DNA of 64,000 nt from the NCBI GenBank assembly GCA_001577345.1, contig LSLI01000004.1, positions 1 through 64,000 on the forward strand, written 5' to 3'. This document shows positions 54,858 through 62,463 of this stretch, one piece after another; positions within the stretch are counted from its first letter, which is position 1; every line of letters begins with the position of its first letter. The DNA is from Candidatus Gallionella acididurans. GTDB lineage: Bacteria > Pseudomonadota > Gammaproteobacteria > Burkholderiales > Gallionellaceae. The notes below the pieces were generated by a model, which saw nothing but the letters and a program-made list of their open reading frames with translations, did not search any database and had not been told where the DNA came from. A program made the translations under genes and the position numbers.

Positions 54858-55116
54858 TTCAAGGTGCTCCTTTCCATGTCTGCCGTCGAACCAGAACTGC
54901 TGCCACATAAACCCCATTCACGAAGGGCATCATCTTAACGCGATAACGAAAAAAAATCCGCCGCTGCGATCGTCAGGCAAGCCGGGGCCAGCATCATACC
55001 GCCTGCCGCAGGCAATATTCTTAAACCAGTAGCTTGGCCGGTGGTAGTTTAGTTCGGCGCCCGTTAGAATGATGAAAGAAAAAACGATATGACCATTTTT
55101 ATTTGAGGAGCTTTGC

Positions 55117-55998
55117 ATGAAACACTGGAATACAAAATATCCTGAAAGATTCAACCTGGATTCGGGCGAAGATTATAAAAGATGGCGTGATGAAAAACTG
55201 GCTGTTTATCCGAGGAGCGTAGGCGAGCTGGTGGTCGAGCTGGGAGATATGACTGCAATAACAGAAACGGAAAAAGAAAAAATAAGGGAACTCGTGGAAT
55301 TGGCAAATATGTGCGTTTACACGGCGGGCTCTGCCGAACTGAGCATGGAGTCCCTGCTTGCGCTGGGCAGGCAACTCGGGGTTTCCGATACTGACAAAGC
55401 CAGGCGGCACTCCAACTCAGACGAATTGACGAACTCCGGCATTTTGAACAATGCCATACCATTCACGACGAGGCATGTCCGCTGGCATACGGATGCCACT
55501 TATTTCGGCTCCGACAAAACAATACAGGCCCTGTTTCTGCTGTGTAAGCGGCCGGCTGTTGAAGGGGGAAGCAACAAGGTGCTGGATCATGAAATCATGT
55601 ACATACTTCTTCGAGACAGAGATCCTGATGCACTCGGGGTGTTGATGAACAAGAATTGCTTCAAGTACAAGAACCCCAAGACCGGCGAAATTGCCGAGCA
55701 TCTCGGGGGCAAGGTGTTCTGGACAAATCCGGACGGAAACTTGTGCCACCGGTTTTCATTCAGGCAAATGGACATGGCCTGGTCTGAGGATGCTGATGTC
55801 AAAGCTGCCAGGGCAGTGCTGGAATCCATGATGCTGGCCGAGTCCGGGTACGTGATTGAAGGCAGGCTGGAATCCGGGCTGGGACTGGTTTCGAACAATG
55901 TGCTGCACACACGGGAAAAGCTTGTGGACAGCGAGGATGACGCTCAAAAGAGGCTGCTGTTCAGGACAAGATTTTATGACCGGGTCAATCTCCACTAA
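55117..55998 (+). CDS. TauD/TfdA-like Fe(II)/2-oxoglutarate-dependent dioxygenase
   Basis: A 293-residue protein. The iron triad is VRWHTDATYF (H124, D126) and NVLHTREKL (H264); the 2-oxoglutarate-binding arginine is R283 in RLLFRTRFYDR. This is the TauD-type double-stranded beta helix. The substrate is unknown. GAGGAG lies 8 bases before the ATG. Base composition is lower in GC than in the flanking genes, hinting at a different history. It heads a three-gene plus-strand group with an unknown protein and a class V aminotransferase. Confidence 0.85.
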   Translation: MKHWNTKYPERFNLDSGEDYKRWRDEKLAVYPRSVGELVVELGDMTAITETEKEKIRELVELANMCVYTAGSAELSMESLLALGRQLGVSDTDKARRHSNSDELTNSGILNNAIPFTTRHVRWHTDATYFGSDKTIQALFLLCKRPAVEGGSNKVLDHEIMYILLRDRDPDALGVLMNKNCFKYKNPKTGEIAEHLGGKVFWTNPDGNLCHRFSFRQMDMAWSEDADVKAARAVLESMMLAESGYVIEGRLESGLGLVSNNVLHTREKLVDSEDDAQKRLLFRTRFYDRVNLH

Positions 55999-56150
55999 CC
56001 AGTCATAGGACACTGTTCCCGATTGTTCTACCGAGATTCAACCTGTTATCATCCCGTGAAGCCCGGTCACACAATTTCAAGGGTCAGCGTAATTCCACTG
56101 GCCCGCGCAATTCTGCCGACGCAAAACATAAATCCAATTCAGGCAAACGC

Positions 56151-56855
56151 ATGACCGAACAATTTATCAACGTTGACTCACTGATCAAGGACGCGAATGA
56201 CGGCCTGACAGCGGAGGAAATAGCCGGGCTGAAAATGCAGCTGACGGAAAAAATACAGCAGCTCGGCACGCTGGCTGACTCCGACCATTTGCTGCGCGCC
56301 CGGCTGCAAATGGACATCGCCGAAATCCTGAACACGCTGGAACGCAAGAAAGAGGCATGGGATATCGCACGCGAGGCATTTGCAATATCCATGCAACAAG
56401 GCTCATGGCAGGATGCCGTCGAGGCGTGCGACGTGCTTTATCAGGCCGGCCACGCAGATTCCATCGCGGTGCTGGGCATGGGCATCTGGCTTGCCATTAC
56501 CTTTCCGGTCGATCCGGAACTGACGGTGGCGATGCTGGTTCATGCGATCGACGCAATGCCGGATGATGCAGACGGCGCCGCAGTTGCTGCAATCACCGGA
56601 CGCTATGTGGTCGATCTGCGCGCGGAGGAGGACAAGCATGAGAGTCTGGGCTTCCTTGCCGACAATCTCATTGCAATGGTGGCGAAGCGCCACAGCCGGG
56701 TGCAGGACCAGAATGAGATGAACCTGTGGCTGGACAAGCTGGAGCTGCGCGACCCGCAGGCGTTCCTGCCGCGCATGGCGCTGGTTGTGGATACCATCGT
56801 CGGAGACAAATGGTGGTTTGATCGCGATGTATTGCGCGACAGATTGCCCGAATAA
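56151..56855 (+). CDS. Unrecognised 234-residue helical protein
   Basis: A soluble, acidic protein with almost wholly helical composition (LKMQLTEKIQQLGTLADSDH; AWDIAREAFAISMQQGSWQD), reminiscent of TPR-like solenoids but without a clear repeat. I do not recognise a family. It lies 152 bp after the dioxygenase gene and 111 bp before the aminotransferase gene, all in one direction. Confidence 0.7.
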   Translation: MTEQFINVDSLIKDANDGLTAEEIAGLKMQLTEKIQQLGTLADSDHLLRARLQMDIAEILNTLERKKEAWDIAREAFAISMQQGSWQDAVEACDVLYQAGHADSIAVLGMGIWLAITFPVDPELTVAMLVHAIDAMPDDADGAAVAAITGRYVVDLRAEEDKHESLGFLADNLIAMVAKRHSRVQDQNEMNLWLDKLELRDPQAFLPRMALVVDTIVGDKWWFDRDVLRDRLPE

Positions 56856-56966
56856 GATAAGCCCGGCTTGAGCTGGCACACGCAAATATTAAAGCGATCA
56901 ATGGAGTCTGGTCCCATCCATTGCTTGCATATTTGAATCGCAACTATAACTAGCAGAGGAAATGTC

Positions 56967-58100
56967 ATGTCCGGTTTACTCCCCAACGTTGATCCCGATG
57001 GATTGCTTGAATTTTCGGTTGTATATACCGACCGATCCCTGAACCACATGTCCAAACAATTCCAGCAAATTGTTAAGGACATATCCGCCATCTTCAAGGA
57101 GGCTTACAACGCCCGCTCGGCGATCATCGTTCCCGGCAGCGGCACATTCGGCATGGAATCGGTTGCGCGCCAGTTCGCGCAGGATAAAAAATGCCTGATC
57201 ATACGCAATGGCTGGTTCAGTTATCGCTGGACCCAGATACTGGAAATGGGAAACATCACGAAGGATGCCCATGTGCTTAAAGCAAGGCAGGTCGACAGCT
57301 CCGCCACAGGCAGCTTCGCTCCGCCCCCGATCGGGGAAGTTATCGCCTTCATAAAAAAGGAAAAGCCGGCGGTCGTATTTGTTCCCCATGTTGAAACATC
57401 CTCCGGGATCATCCTGCCGGACGACTATGTGCAGGCGATCGGCGCAGCGGTTGAATCTGTCAACGGAATATTCGTCCTGGACTGCATCGCTTCGGGGGCA
57501 ATGTGGGTCGACATGAAAGAATGCAACGTCGACGTGCTGATCTCGGCTCCGCAAAAAGGATGGAGCAGTTCACCCTGCTGCGCAATGGTAGCCCTGGGCG
57601 AACGTGCGCGCGAGAAGATCGACCAGACACAAAGCAGCAGCTTTGCGATGGACCTGAAAAAATGGCTGCAAATCATCGAGGCTTACGAAAACGGCGGCCA
57701 TCTTTATCACGCGACCATGCCGACCGATGCCCTGAAGATATTGCGCGACAACATGAAAGAAACGCAGTCACTCGGCTTCCCCGCAACCAGGGAAAAACAG
57801 ATCGATCTGGGCAGGAAAATGCGTGCCCTGCTTGAGTCGAAAAACTTCACCTCCGTTGCGGCGCCGGGCTTTCAATCACCGGGGGTCGTGGTGAGCTACA
57901 CCTCCGATCCCGACATTCAGAACGGCAAGAAATTTCTCCAGAAGGGATTGCAGATCGCCGCGGGAGTGCCGCTGCAATGCGATGAAGGGCCCGACTTCCG
58001 GACATTCAGGTTGGGTTTGTTCGGCCTTGAAAAATTGCAGAATGTCGATCGAACCGTTGCCGGTTTCAAGAATGCGCTTGACCGTATTGACCACCATTAA
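56967..58100 (+). CDS. Class V aminotransferase (alanine-glyoxylate / 2-aminoethylphosphonate type)
   Basis: A 377-residue PLP enzyme. The PLP lysine lies in SAPQKGWSSSPCCAMVALG. PGSGTFGMESVARQF near residue 55 is the phosphate-binding loop and FVLDCIASGAMWVDM contains the PLP-ring aspartate. The layout matches the class V family that includes serine-glyoxylate and 2-aminoethylphosphonate transaminases. The true amino donor and acceptor are unknown. Its position next to a TauD-like enzyme suggests they act on related small molecules. Confidence 0.88.
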   Translation: MSGLLPNVDPDGLLEFSVVYTDRSLNHMSKQFQQIVKDISAIFKEAYNARSAIIVPGSGTFGMESVARQFAQDKKCLIIRNGWFSYRWTQILEMGNITKDAHVLKARQVDSSATGSFAPPPIGEVIAFIKKEKPAVVFVPHVETSSGIILPDDYVQAIGAAVESVNGIFVLDCIASGAMWVDMKECNVDVLISAPQKGWSSSPCCAMVALGERAREKIDQTQSSSFAMDLKKWLQIIEAYENGGHLYHATMPTDALKILRDNMKETQSLGFPATREKQIDLGRKMRALLESKNFTSVAAPGFQSPGVVVSYTSDPDIQNGKKFLQKGLQIAAGVPLQCDEGPDFRTFRLGLFGLEKLQNVDRTVAGFKNALDRIDHH

Positions 58101-58212
58101 TTTTAGCGAATAGCCAAATGAGAAATTAAAGGGGGAGGCCTCGCAATTGTATTACCGGTACCGGTACTCGTTCATCTGACCATCTCAGAAAAGTATTGCG
58201 ATGCTGACACCT

Positions 58213-58923
58213 TTAACCTGCGAGAAACCGTGGTCTGCCCCCGATTGTTCCAACAAAATGGCGAATCATGAAGACGAGATAGAGCGAGAGTACGGCAGCG
58301 AAGAAGCACCAGACAGAGACGTAGGCATAGCTATAGGCCGCCGATGCCAACACCATAGACAAGGCAACCAGCCCCCCGAAGATCCTGATCAGCCTGTGGC
58401 TGGAGATGAGCAGCGGTATAAGGATAGTCAGGGCATAGAGCGCCGCCGCGTTGATCGGTATGTGGATGGGGCTGCGAAAGGAAACGGAAAATTCGTAGAG
58501 GATGGAATGTTCTCTCACCCCAACCGTCATCCACTCGGGATGGAAGACCATGACAGAATAGACCAGCGTGCCAGCGAAAGCGCCGAAAATGGCGCAGCCG
58601 CCCATGACCCTCTTGCGCAGCTTTTCGAGCTTGCTGGTTTGGCCGGGCTCGACAAGGTAGCAGCAGAGCGGAAACCACCACAACCACAGGAAATGCGAGA
58701 AGAAGTGAAACCCCAGCGCAAAGGATACCGCTGCACCGGCATTTCCCGCATCGAGTTCCTGCCATATCCGTCCCTCGAATGCCTGCTGTAAACCAAAGAA
58801 GACAGGTACCAGCGCCCACATCCAGTATGGGGGGTGCAGCCGCCTGGCCTGCTGGACGGCATACACTCCAGTCGTCACCAGCACGGCAGCGGCACTATAG
58901 CTAACTGATGCGGAAAAGCACAT
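58213..58923 (-). CDS. DUF6629-family membrane protein
   Basis: A 236-residue protein with about seven hydrophobic helices. It begins MCFSASVSYSAAAVLVTTGVY, the MCFSA-type start that marks this family of unknown function. Conserved acidic and aromatic residues in the loops (QQAFEGRIWQELDAG; FHFFSHFLWLWWFPLCCY) are suggestive of a receptor-like fold. It is convergent with the aminotransferase gene. Confidence 0.75.
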   Translation of the reverse strand: MCFSASVSYSAAAVLVTTGVYAVQQARRLHPPYWMWALVPVFFGLQQAFEGRIWQELDAGNAGAAVSFALGFHFFSHFLWLWWFPLCCYLVEPGQTSKLEKLRKRVMGGCAIFGAFAGTLVYSVMVFHPEWMTVGVREHSILYEFSVSFRSPIHIPINAAALYALTILIPLLISSHRLIRIFGGLVALSMVLASAAYSYAYVSVWCFFAAVLSLYLVFMIRHFVGTIGGRPRFLAG

Positions 58924-58935
58924 TGAACGAAAGTA

Positions 58936-59049
58936 TCACCTGTAATTATTATTCTCGCCGACGCGAACGTCGTAGAGCTGCACTTGCTGCAACCGGGTTC
59001 GCGCATCGTAGACTATGGCGCGCAACCTGTCTGCATTGATCTTCTTCAT
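58936..59049 (-). pseudogene. Second KTSC-gene remnant
   Basis: The minus strand reads MKKINADRLRAIVYDARTRL then QQVQLYDVRVGENNNYR and a stop (37 residues), matching the first half of the intact KTSC protein and diverging after the QVQL segment. It is truncated compared with the 98-residue gene. Confidence 0.65.
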
Positions 59050-59339
59050 TTCCCTCGTGGCATCCCGGAACTATTTCGATGCCAACCCATTGCGTTCAAC
59101 TGCATTCAGCGCAATAACGATTGCGTCCAACGTGAACTCCCCATTCAAACCGTGGCCTGTCCCCGATTATTCAATTATTCCAAAAACGCATCGTATCGTC
59201 CTATGTTAGTTAGCGAACATAAATACCAGCAAGATTGCGTTATAAAACACACACTCCGATATATTTTTGGAATCCCGACAGGAACACAATCGGGCGTTAC
59301 GCGCATTTAATCGGTCATAAACTTTCTGAAAACCCAGGC
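59050..59339. other. Leader region of the Crp-like gene
   Basis: An AT-rich 290-bp stretch. TTGCGT at 59235-59240 and TATATT at 59260-59265 are spaced 19 bp, a weak promoter candidate. No additional gene seen. Confidence 0.35.
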
Positions 59340-60074
59340 ATGCCAACACTAAAGACAATAGCACCCCACGATCCGAAACAAAATCGGATACTTGCATCCC
59401 TTCCTGCGCCGGATTACGAGCGAATGTTGCCAGACCTGGAATTCATAACGATGCCATTGGGATGGACGATGTCCGAGTCGGGAGACCATGTGAATTTCCT
59501 GCATTTCCCGACCGCCGGCATCGTCTCTTTGATATACGAATTGGAAAACGGTGCATCGAGTGAAATTGCGCTCGTAGGGAACGAGGGGCTGGTCGGTGTT
59601 TCCATTTTTATGGGGGGCGAAAGCATGCCGAGCAGCACGGAAGTTCAGAGTGCAGGCTACGCCTATCGGCTCAGCAGGAAAATCATGAAACGGGAATTCG
59701 CACTGGGAGGGCAACTACAACACCTTGCACTGCTTTATACCCAGGCATTGATTAGCCAGACGTCTCAAACTGCGGTGTGCAACCAGCACCATTCACTGGA
59801 CAAGCAACTTTCCCGCTGGCTGTTGATGAGCCTGGACCGAATGCATGATAATAAGCTGGTTGTAACGCAGGAATTGATTGCGAACTTATTGGGTGTGCGC
59901 CGTGAGAGCGTGACAATGGCTGCTGGCAAGTTGCAAAAAGATGGATTGATTACATACTCGCGCGGCATCATCAAGGTGCTTGATCGATCCAAGCTTGAAA
60001 TGCAGGTGTGCGAATGTTACGAGGTGGTAAAGAAAGAGTACGATCGCCTGTTGCCGACCCCAGATTCAAAATAG
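59340..60074 (+). CDS. Crp/Fnr-family transcription regulator
   Basis: A 244-residue protein with an N-terminal cNMP-like sensor fold (residues about 20-130) and a C-terminal winged helix with LVVTQELIANLLGVRRESVT as the recognition helix. Cysteines of the FNR [4Fe-4S] type are not arranged at the N-terminus, so oxygen sensing by that means is unlikely; QTAVCNQHHSLDKQLSRWLL marks the helical dimer region. The regulated genes are not known. The start at 59340 (MPTLKTIAPHDPKQ) is preferred. Confidence 0.88.
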   Translation: MPTLKTIAPHDPKQNRILASLPAPDYERMLPDLEFITMPLGWTMSESGDHVNFLHFPTAGIVSLIYELENGASSEIALVGNEGLVGVSIFMGGESMPSSTEVQSAGYAYRLSRKIMKREFALGGQLQHLALLYTQALISQTSQTAVCNQHHSLDKQLSRWLLMSLDRMHDNKLVVTQELIANLLGVRRESVTMAAGKLQKDGLITYSRGIIKVLDRSKLEMQVCECYEVVKKEYDRLLPTPDSK

Positions 60075-60153
60075 GTCAGGTTCAAACAATTTCAGTTGTT
60101 GACCAACAAATTGAACGAAATTAGACGGGAACAGACTGACCCCATTAGCTGGC

Positions 60154-60336
60154 TCACCGCGCTAATCGCCCTAGCAGCACCGCCTGCAAATTGCGCCGAC
60201 TGTCCAGTACTGCCATGATCAAGACCTGCCTATTCTCAACACGGTAAACGATGCGCCAAGGCGCGCTGACAAGTTCCCGGTACTGCGAGATGCCGGTATG
60301 CAACAACTCTGGCACGACGCGTCCGCGATTAGGCAA
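60154..60336 (-). pseudogene. ParE/RelE-type toxin, N-terminally truncated
   Basis: Sixty residues (RGRVVPELLHTGISQYREL, APWRIVYRVENRQVLIMAVL) match the C-terminal two-thirds of ParE toxins. The first 30 or so residues are missing where the transposase remnant begins (about 60340). No ParD-like antitoxin is next to it, so it is probably dead. Confidence 0.7.
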
Positions 60337-60347
60337 GGTGATCTGTG

Positions 60348-60500
60348 ATTGCGCGCGGTGTCTTTACCTCAGTCCCTGACCTCAAAAGAAAGCTCATGCG
60401 CTATATCCGTCAGTACAACAAACAACCCAAGACCGTGAAGTGGAAATATTTCGATCCCTCACGCCGTATCACTCCCGAATCAATTGTTACAGTCCACTAG
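60348..60500 (+). mobile_element. Tail of an IS630-like transposase gene
   Basis: A reading frame of 50 residues, RGVFTSVPDLKRKLMRYIRQ then YNKQPKTVKWKYFDPSRRIT and a TAG, resembles the C-terminus of IS630-family transposases. The rest of the element is absent. Its two edges coincide with the truncations of the ParE gene and of the next minus-strand gene. Confidence 0.65.
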
Positions 60501-60773
60501 CTGCCAGAATTCAACATCTTCACGAAAAACAATTTTATCGAGCCGCTCTTCCAAAACATCAATGGTGACGACTCCATGCTCTCTTGTTGCGAGGATAAAT
60601 GATGGCACTTCATCCTCATTCGCTCTGCCCAGATTTGTCAGGTGATAGGCTAAATATCCGTGACACGATGCTAGTTGTTCTTCAATTTTCTTCGCGATAA
60701 GCAGGTGAGTCGGCTTATTTTCGAGCTCTAGTGAGCCAGGCCAGAACTGGAAAGTCTTTATCTCAGTGTTCAT
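60480..60773 (-). pseudogene. Truncated gene fragment, possibly the start of a NERD/helicase-like protein
   Basis: A 97-residue frame: MNTEIKTFQFWPGSLELENK then ATREHGVVTIDVLEERLDKI. The N-terminal style (FWPG.LELENK, SFIL.TREHGVV.I.V) recalls the nuclease-related NERD domain found at the front of some helicases, but this is a guess. The last residues are read from the transposase tail, so the original gene was probably cut there. Confidence 0.5.
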
Positions 60774-60790
60774 TGCGTTTCCTCTTACTG

Positions 60791-61111
60791 TTAAATGGGG
60801 ACAGACCACGTTTTGTTTTTACTGATTTCCTCATGCGTCCACAACGGATCGAGGTCTGCGCCATTCGGCCAAGTAAGTGCGCCGAGTTCAATGCTGACTT
60901 TCTGAAACAACTGAGCATCTTTGAGCGCCGCGTAAATCCCCGCACCAGGACTATTCACCAGCGCCGACATATCCACGATGCCGTTCGTGCCATCGTTGCA
61001 TGTGATTGAGAGACGATAATCGGGCAGCATGTTAACAGCGCGCACGCGCCAGGCTGCCGCCGCCCTTAATCCAACGGCGATATTTTCTTGGGCAACTGTT
61101 TCGCTTGACAT
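60791..61111 (-). CDS. DUF2442-domain protein
   Basis: A 106-residue protein with AVNMLPDYRLSITCNDGTNG then SIELGALTWPNGADLDPLW, the pattern of DUF2442. Its start overlaps the end of the DUF4160 gene by 46 bases. The pair is frequently found together and has been proposed to be toxin-antitoxin-like, though this is not established. A GGGGACAGACC-type repeat follows the stop (about 60795-60815). Confidence 0.75.
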   Translation of the reverse strand: MSSETVAQENIAVGLRAAAAWRVRAVNMLPDYRLSITCNDGTNGIVDMSALVNSPGAGIYAALKDAQLFQKVSIELGALTWPNGADLDPLWTHEEISKNKTWSVPI

Positions 61112-61326
61112 AGATTCCAATCCTCCATTAACTCGGCACGATGTAGTGCCGCCCATTCGAGCACGAGAGCTTGCGCGCGTCTCGGCAAACTACCCCTGAT
61201 CACGTCCAGTGTCCGAATATCAATCAAGGCCTCATATTCGCCATACAGTGCATGAAAATGGGGCGGCGCATGCTCACGCCAGAACATCTGGATCACGATC
61301 CCGAAAAACTGACTGATGGTTGGCAT
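61066..61326 (-). CDS. DUF4160-domain protein
   Basis: An 86-residue protein: MPTISQFFGIVIQMFWREHA then PPHFHALYGEYEALIDI, the DUF4160 hallmark with His residues in the HAPPHFHA stretch. It is upstream of, and overlaps, the DUF2442 gene. A shared promoter at 61327-61390 is likely. The function is unknown, and a toxin role would be an inference. Confidence 0.8.
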   Translation of the reverse strand: MPTISQFFGIVIQMFWREHAPPHFHALYGEYEALIDIRTLDVIRGSLPRRAQALVLEWAALHRAELMEDWNLCQAKQLPKKISPLD

Positions 61327-61397
61327 GCACTCCCTCCTTATTGGCTAGTTTAGCAGCAACCCTACCCTTCGACAGGCTTAGGGCGAAAGGCTGCCCC

Positions 61398-61432
61398 CTC
61401 TCCCCTGCCCTCTCCCGCGAGGGGAGAGGGAG
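61398..61432. repeat. GC-rich CTCTCCCC-family palindrome near the ettA-tail copy
   Basis: CTCTCCCCTGCCCTCTCCCG, then CGAGGGGAGAGGGAG, has the same arm order as the copies in rnb, lysA and hrpA. Confidence 0.85.
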
Positions 61433-61481
61433 TGCGGTTAGCGACTGACCGGCTTGTACCAAATCCGCTTTGGCTTCGCTC

Positions 61482-61532
61482 CTAGCCATTCGACTAAGCG
61501 AGCATACGACGCTCGCTAAGTCGCTGGTTATC
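61482..61532. repeat. 51-bp hairpin element, copy A
   Basis: CTAGCCATT, then CGACT-A-AGCGAGC, a 7-base loop, GCTCGCT-A-AGTCG and CTGGTTATC. The stem is perfect apart from a central A-A mismatch. It interrupts the displaced ettA tail. Confidence 0.8.
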
Positions 61533-61618
61533 ACCCAGCCGCTTGCGCTTGTCCGCCTCGTATTCCTGATAGTTGCCGTCGAAAAAGTTTCAGTGCGAAT
61601 CACCTCCTGATGAAACCA

Positions 61619-61668
61619 CTAGCCATTCGACTAGGCCGCCACAATACAGCGACCAAGTCGCTGGATAC
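61619..61668. repeat. 50-bp hairpin element, copy B
   Basis: CTAGCCATT, CGACT-A-GGCCGC, a 9-base loop, GCGACC-A-AGTCG, CTGGATAC. The stem has one C-A mismatch besides the shared A-A mismatch. It also interrupts the ettA tail copy. Confidence 0.8.
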
Positions 61669-61729
61669 GCCGCAAGGATGTGGGTGGCGATGCGGTCGAA
61701 CAACCAGCGGCGCGGGATGGGGACATCAC

Positions 61730-62002
61730 TTATCGCGCATTGGCTGCACTACTTTTGGTAGTACTACGTTTAATGGTCGTAGCACTTGCTGGCCGTTTTT
61801 TAATAACTGCCAAACGCGCAACACCCACCAGTGATTCAAGCGCCGAATTCACTGCCTCATTGGTCGGAAATATTTTTGCCAACTCTGGAGTGAGTAACAC
61901 CAGATTGCTGCCTTTCTGGAAGGCTGCGTGATGTTTGCCGCGGACGCCTTTTTCGAGGTCTTCGCGACGATATTCGGCGCGCATTTCTTCAGTCTTCTTC
62001 AT
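61730..62002 (-). CDS. Putative antitoxin partner of the BrnT-like toxin
   Basis: A 90-residue protein. MKKTEEMRAEYRREDLEKGV then RGKHHAAFQKGSNLVLLTPE and AKIFPTNEAVNSALESLVGV resemble the small EYRR/GVRGK antitoxin-like proteins found beside BrnT-like toxins; the tail is Lys/Ser-rich. AGGA lies 7 bases before the ATG at 62002, which overlaps the toxin stop. Confidence 0.65.
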   Translation of the reverse strand: MKKTEEMRAEYRREDLEKGVRGKHHAAFQKGSNLVLLTPELAKIFPTNEAVNSALESLVGVARLAVIKKRPASATTIKRSTTKSSAANAR

Positions 62003-62261
62003 AAATTTTCCTTTCACGTTTAGTAGCTACTCGTGCACTGACCAAGCGAATCTTGCCCCGGCGCTCCGTGTATATCACTGCAAGAACTCGCCCTTTGCTG
62101 GACATACCAAACGACAACCAGCGCACCTCGCCCACTGAATGATCCGGATCGGGAAAAGCAAGCTCCATTGCATCCCCGAATACGGAAGCCGCTTTTTCGA
62201 AGCTGACTTTATGCTTCTTGAAGTTTTGCGCAGCTTTAACTGGATCGGCTTCAAACTCCAT
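61989..62261 (-). CDS. BrnT-family toxin
   Basis: A 90-residue protein, MEFEADPVKAAQNFKKHKVS then FEKAASVFGDAMELAFPD and ERRGKIRLVSARVATKRERKIY. This is the BrnT ribonuclease-toxin pattern (N-terminal KxxxNxxKHxVSF, C-terminal RLISAR.A...E). It is upstream of, and overlaps, the antitoxin gene. The pair lies between copies of the ettA 3' end. Confidence 0.85.
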   Translation of the reverse strand: MEFEADPVKAAQNFKKHKVSFEKAASVFGDAMELAFPDPDHSVGEVRWLSFGMSSKGRVLAVIYTERRGKIRLVSARVATKRERKIYEED

Positions 62262-62333
62262 GAGTCATTATTCCATGTGCTGAATTTGTTGTGTGGCTAA
62301 CTTCTCCCCCACCCAACCCTCTGGGTGAAACAA

Positions 62334-62383
62334 CTAGCCATTCGACTAGGCTGCAAACGACCGCAGCCAAGTCGCCGGTTATC
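62334..62383. repeat. 50-bp hairpin element, copy C
   Basis: CTAGCCATT, CGACT-A-GGCTGC, an 8-base loop, GCAGCC-A-AGTCG, CCGGTTATC. It sits between CCCAACCCTCTGGGTGAAACAA and CCCGGAGGGAGAGGGG, the halves of a GC-rich palindrome. Confidence 0.85.
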
Positions 62384-62408
62384 CCGGAGGGAGAGGGGAT
62401 GAGAGCGG

Positions 62409-62462
62409 TTAGCGGCTGATCGGCTTGTACAGCATCCGCACGGCTTCGCCCTTTCTTCCATC
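62409..62462 (-). pseudogene. Second ettA tail copy, directly after the ettA stop
   Basis: The minus strand immediately after the ettA TAA reads KGEAVRMLYKPISR and TAA, a diverged repeat of the last 14 or so ettA residues (GAKPKRIRYKPISR). Confidence 0.75.
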
Positions 62463-62463
62463 T

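Larger units (their letters stand above)
61438..61712 (-). pseudogene. Duplicated ettA 3'-end fragment (displaced copy)
   Basis: The minus strand matches ettA from the ALAPDRIATHILA-type region through the tail AKPKRIWYKPVSR and its TAA (61438-61440). Two hairpin elements (61482-61532 and about 61609-61668) interrupt the match. The total ettA-like sequence is about 165 bp. The upstream end at about 61712 (after AACCAGCGG) is the point of divergence. Confidence 0.8.

Noticed and set aside
61274-61603. 109-residue minus-strand ORF containing LSLSKGRVAAK and PLPSRERAGERG
   Set aside because: Translation of the repeat and of the displaced ettA tail in a wrong frame.
61482-62383. Integron attC sites
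   Set aside because: The flanks do not fit the RYYYAAC / GTTRRRY core-site pattern and the arms are too short.
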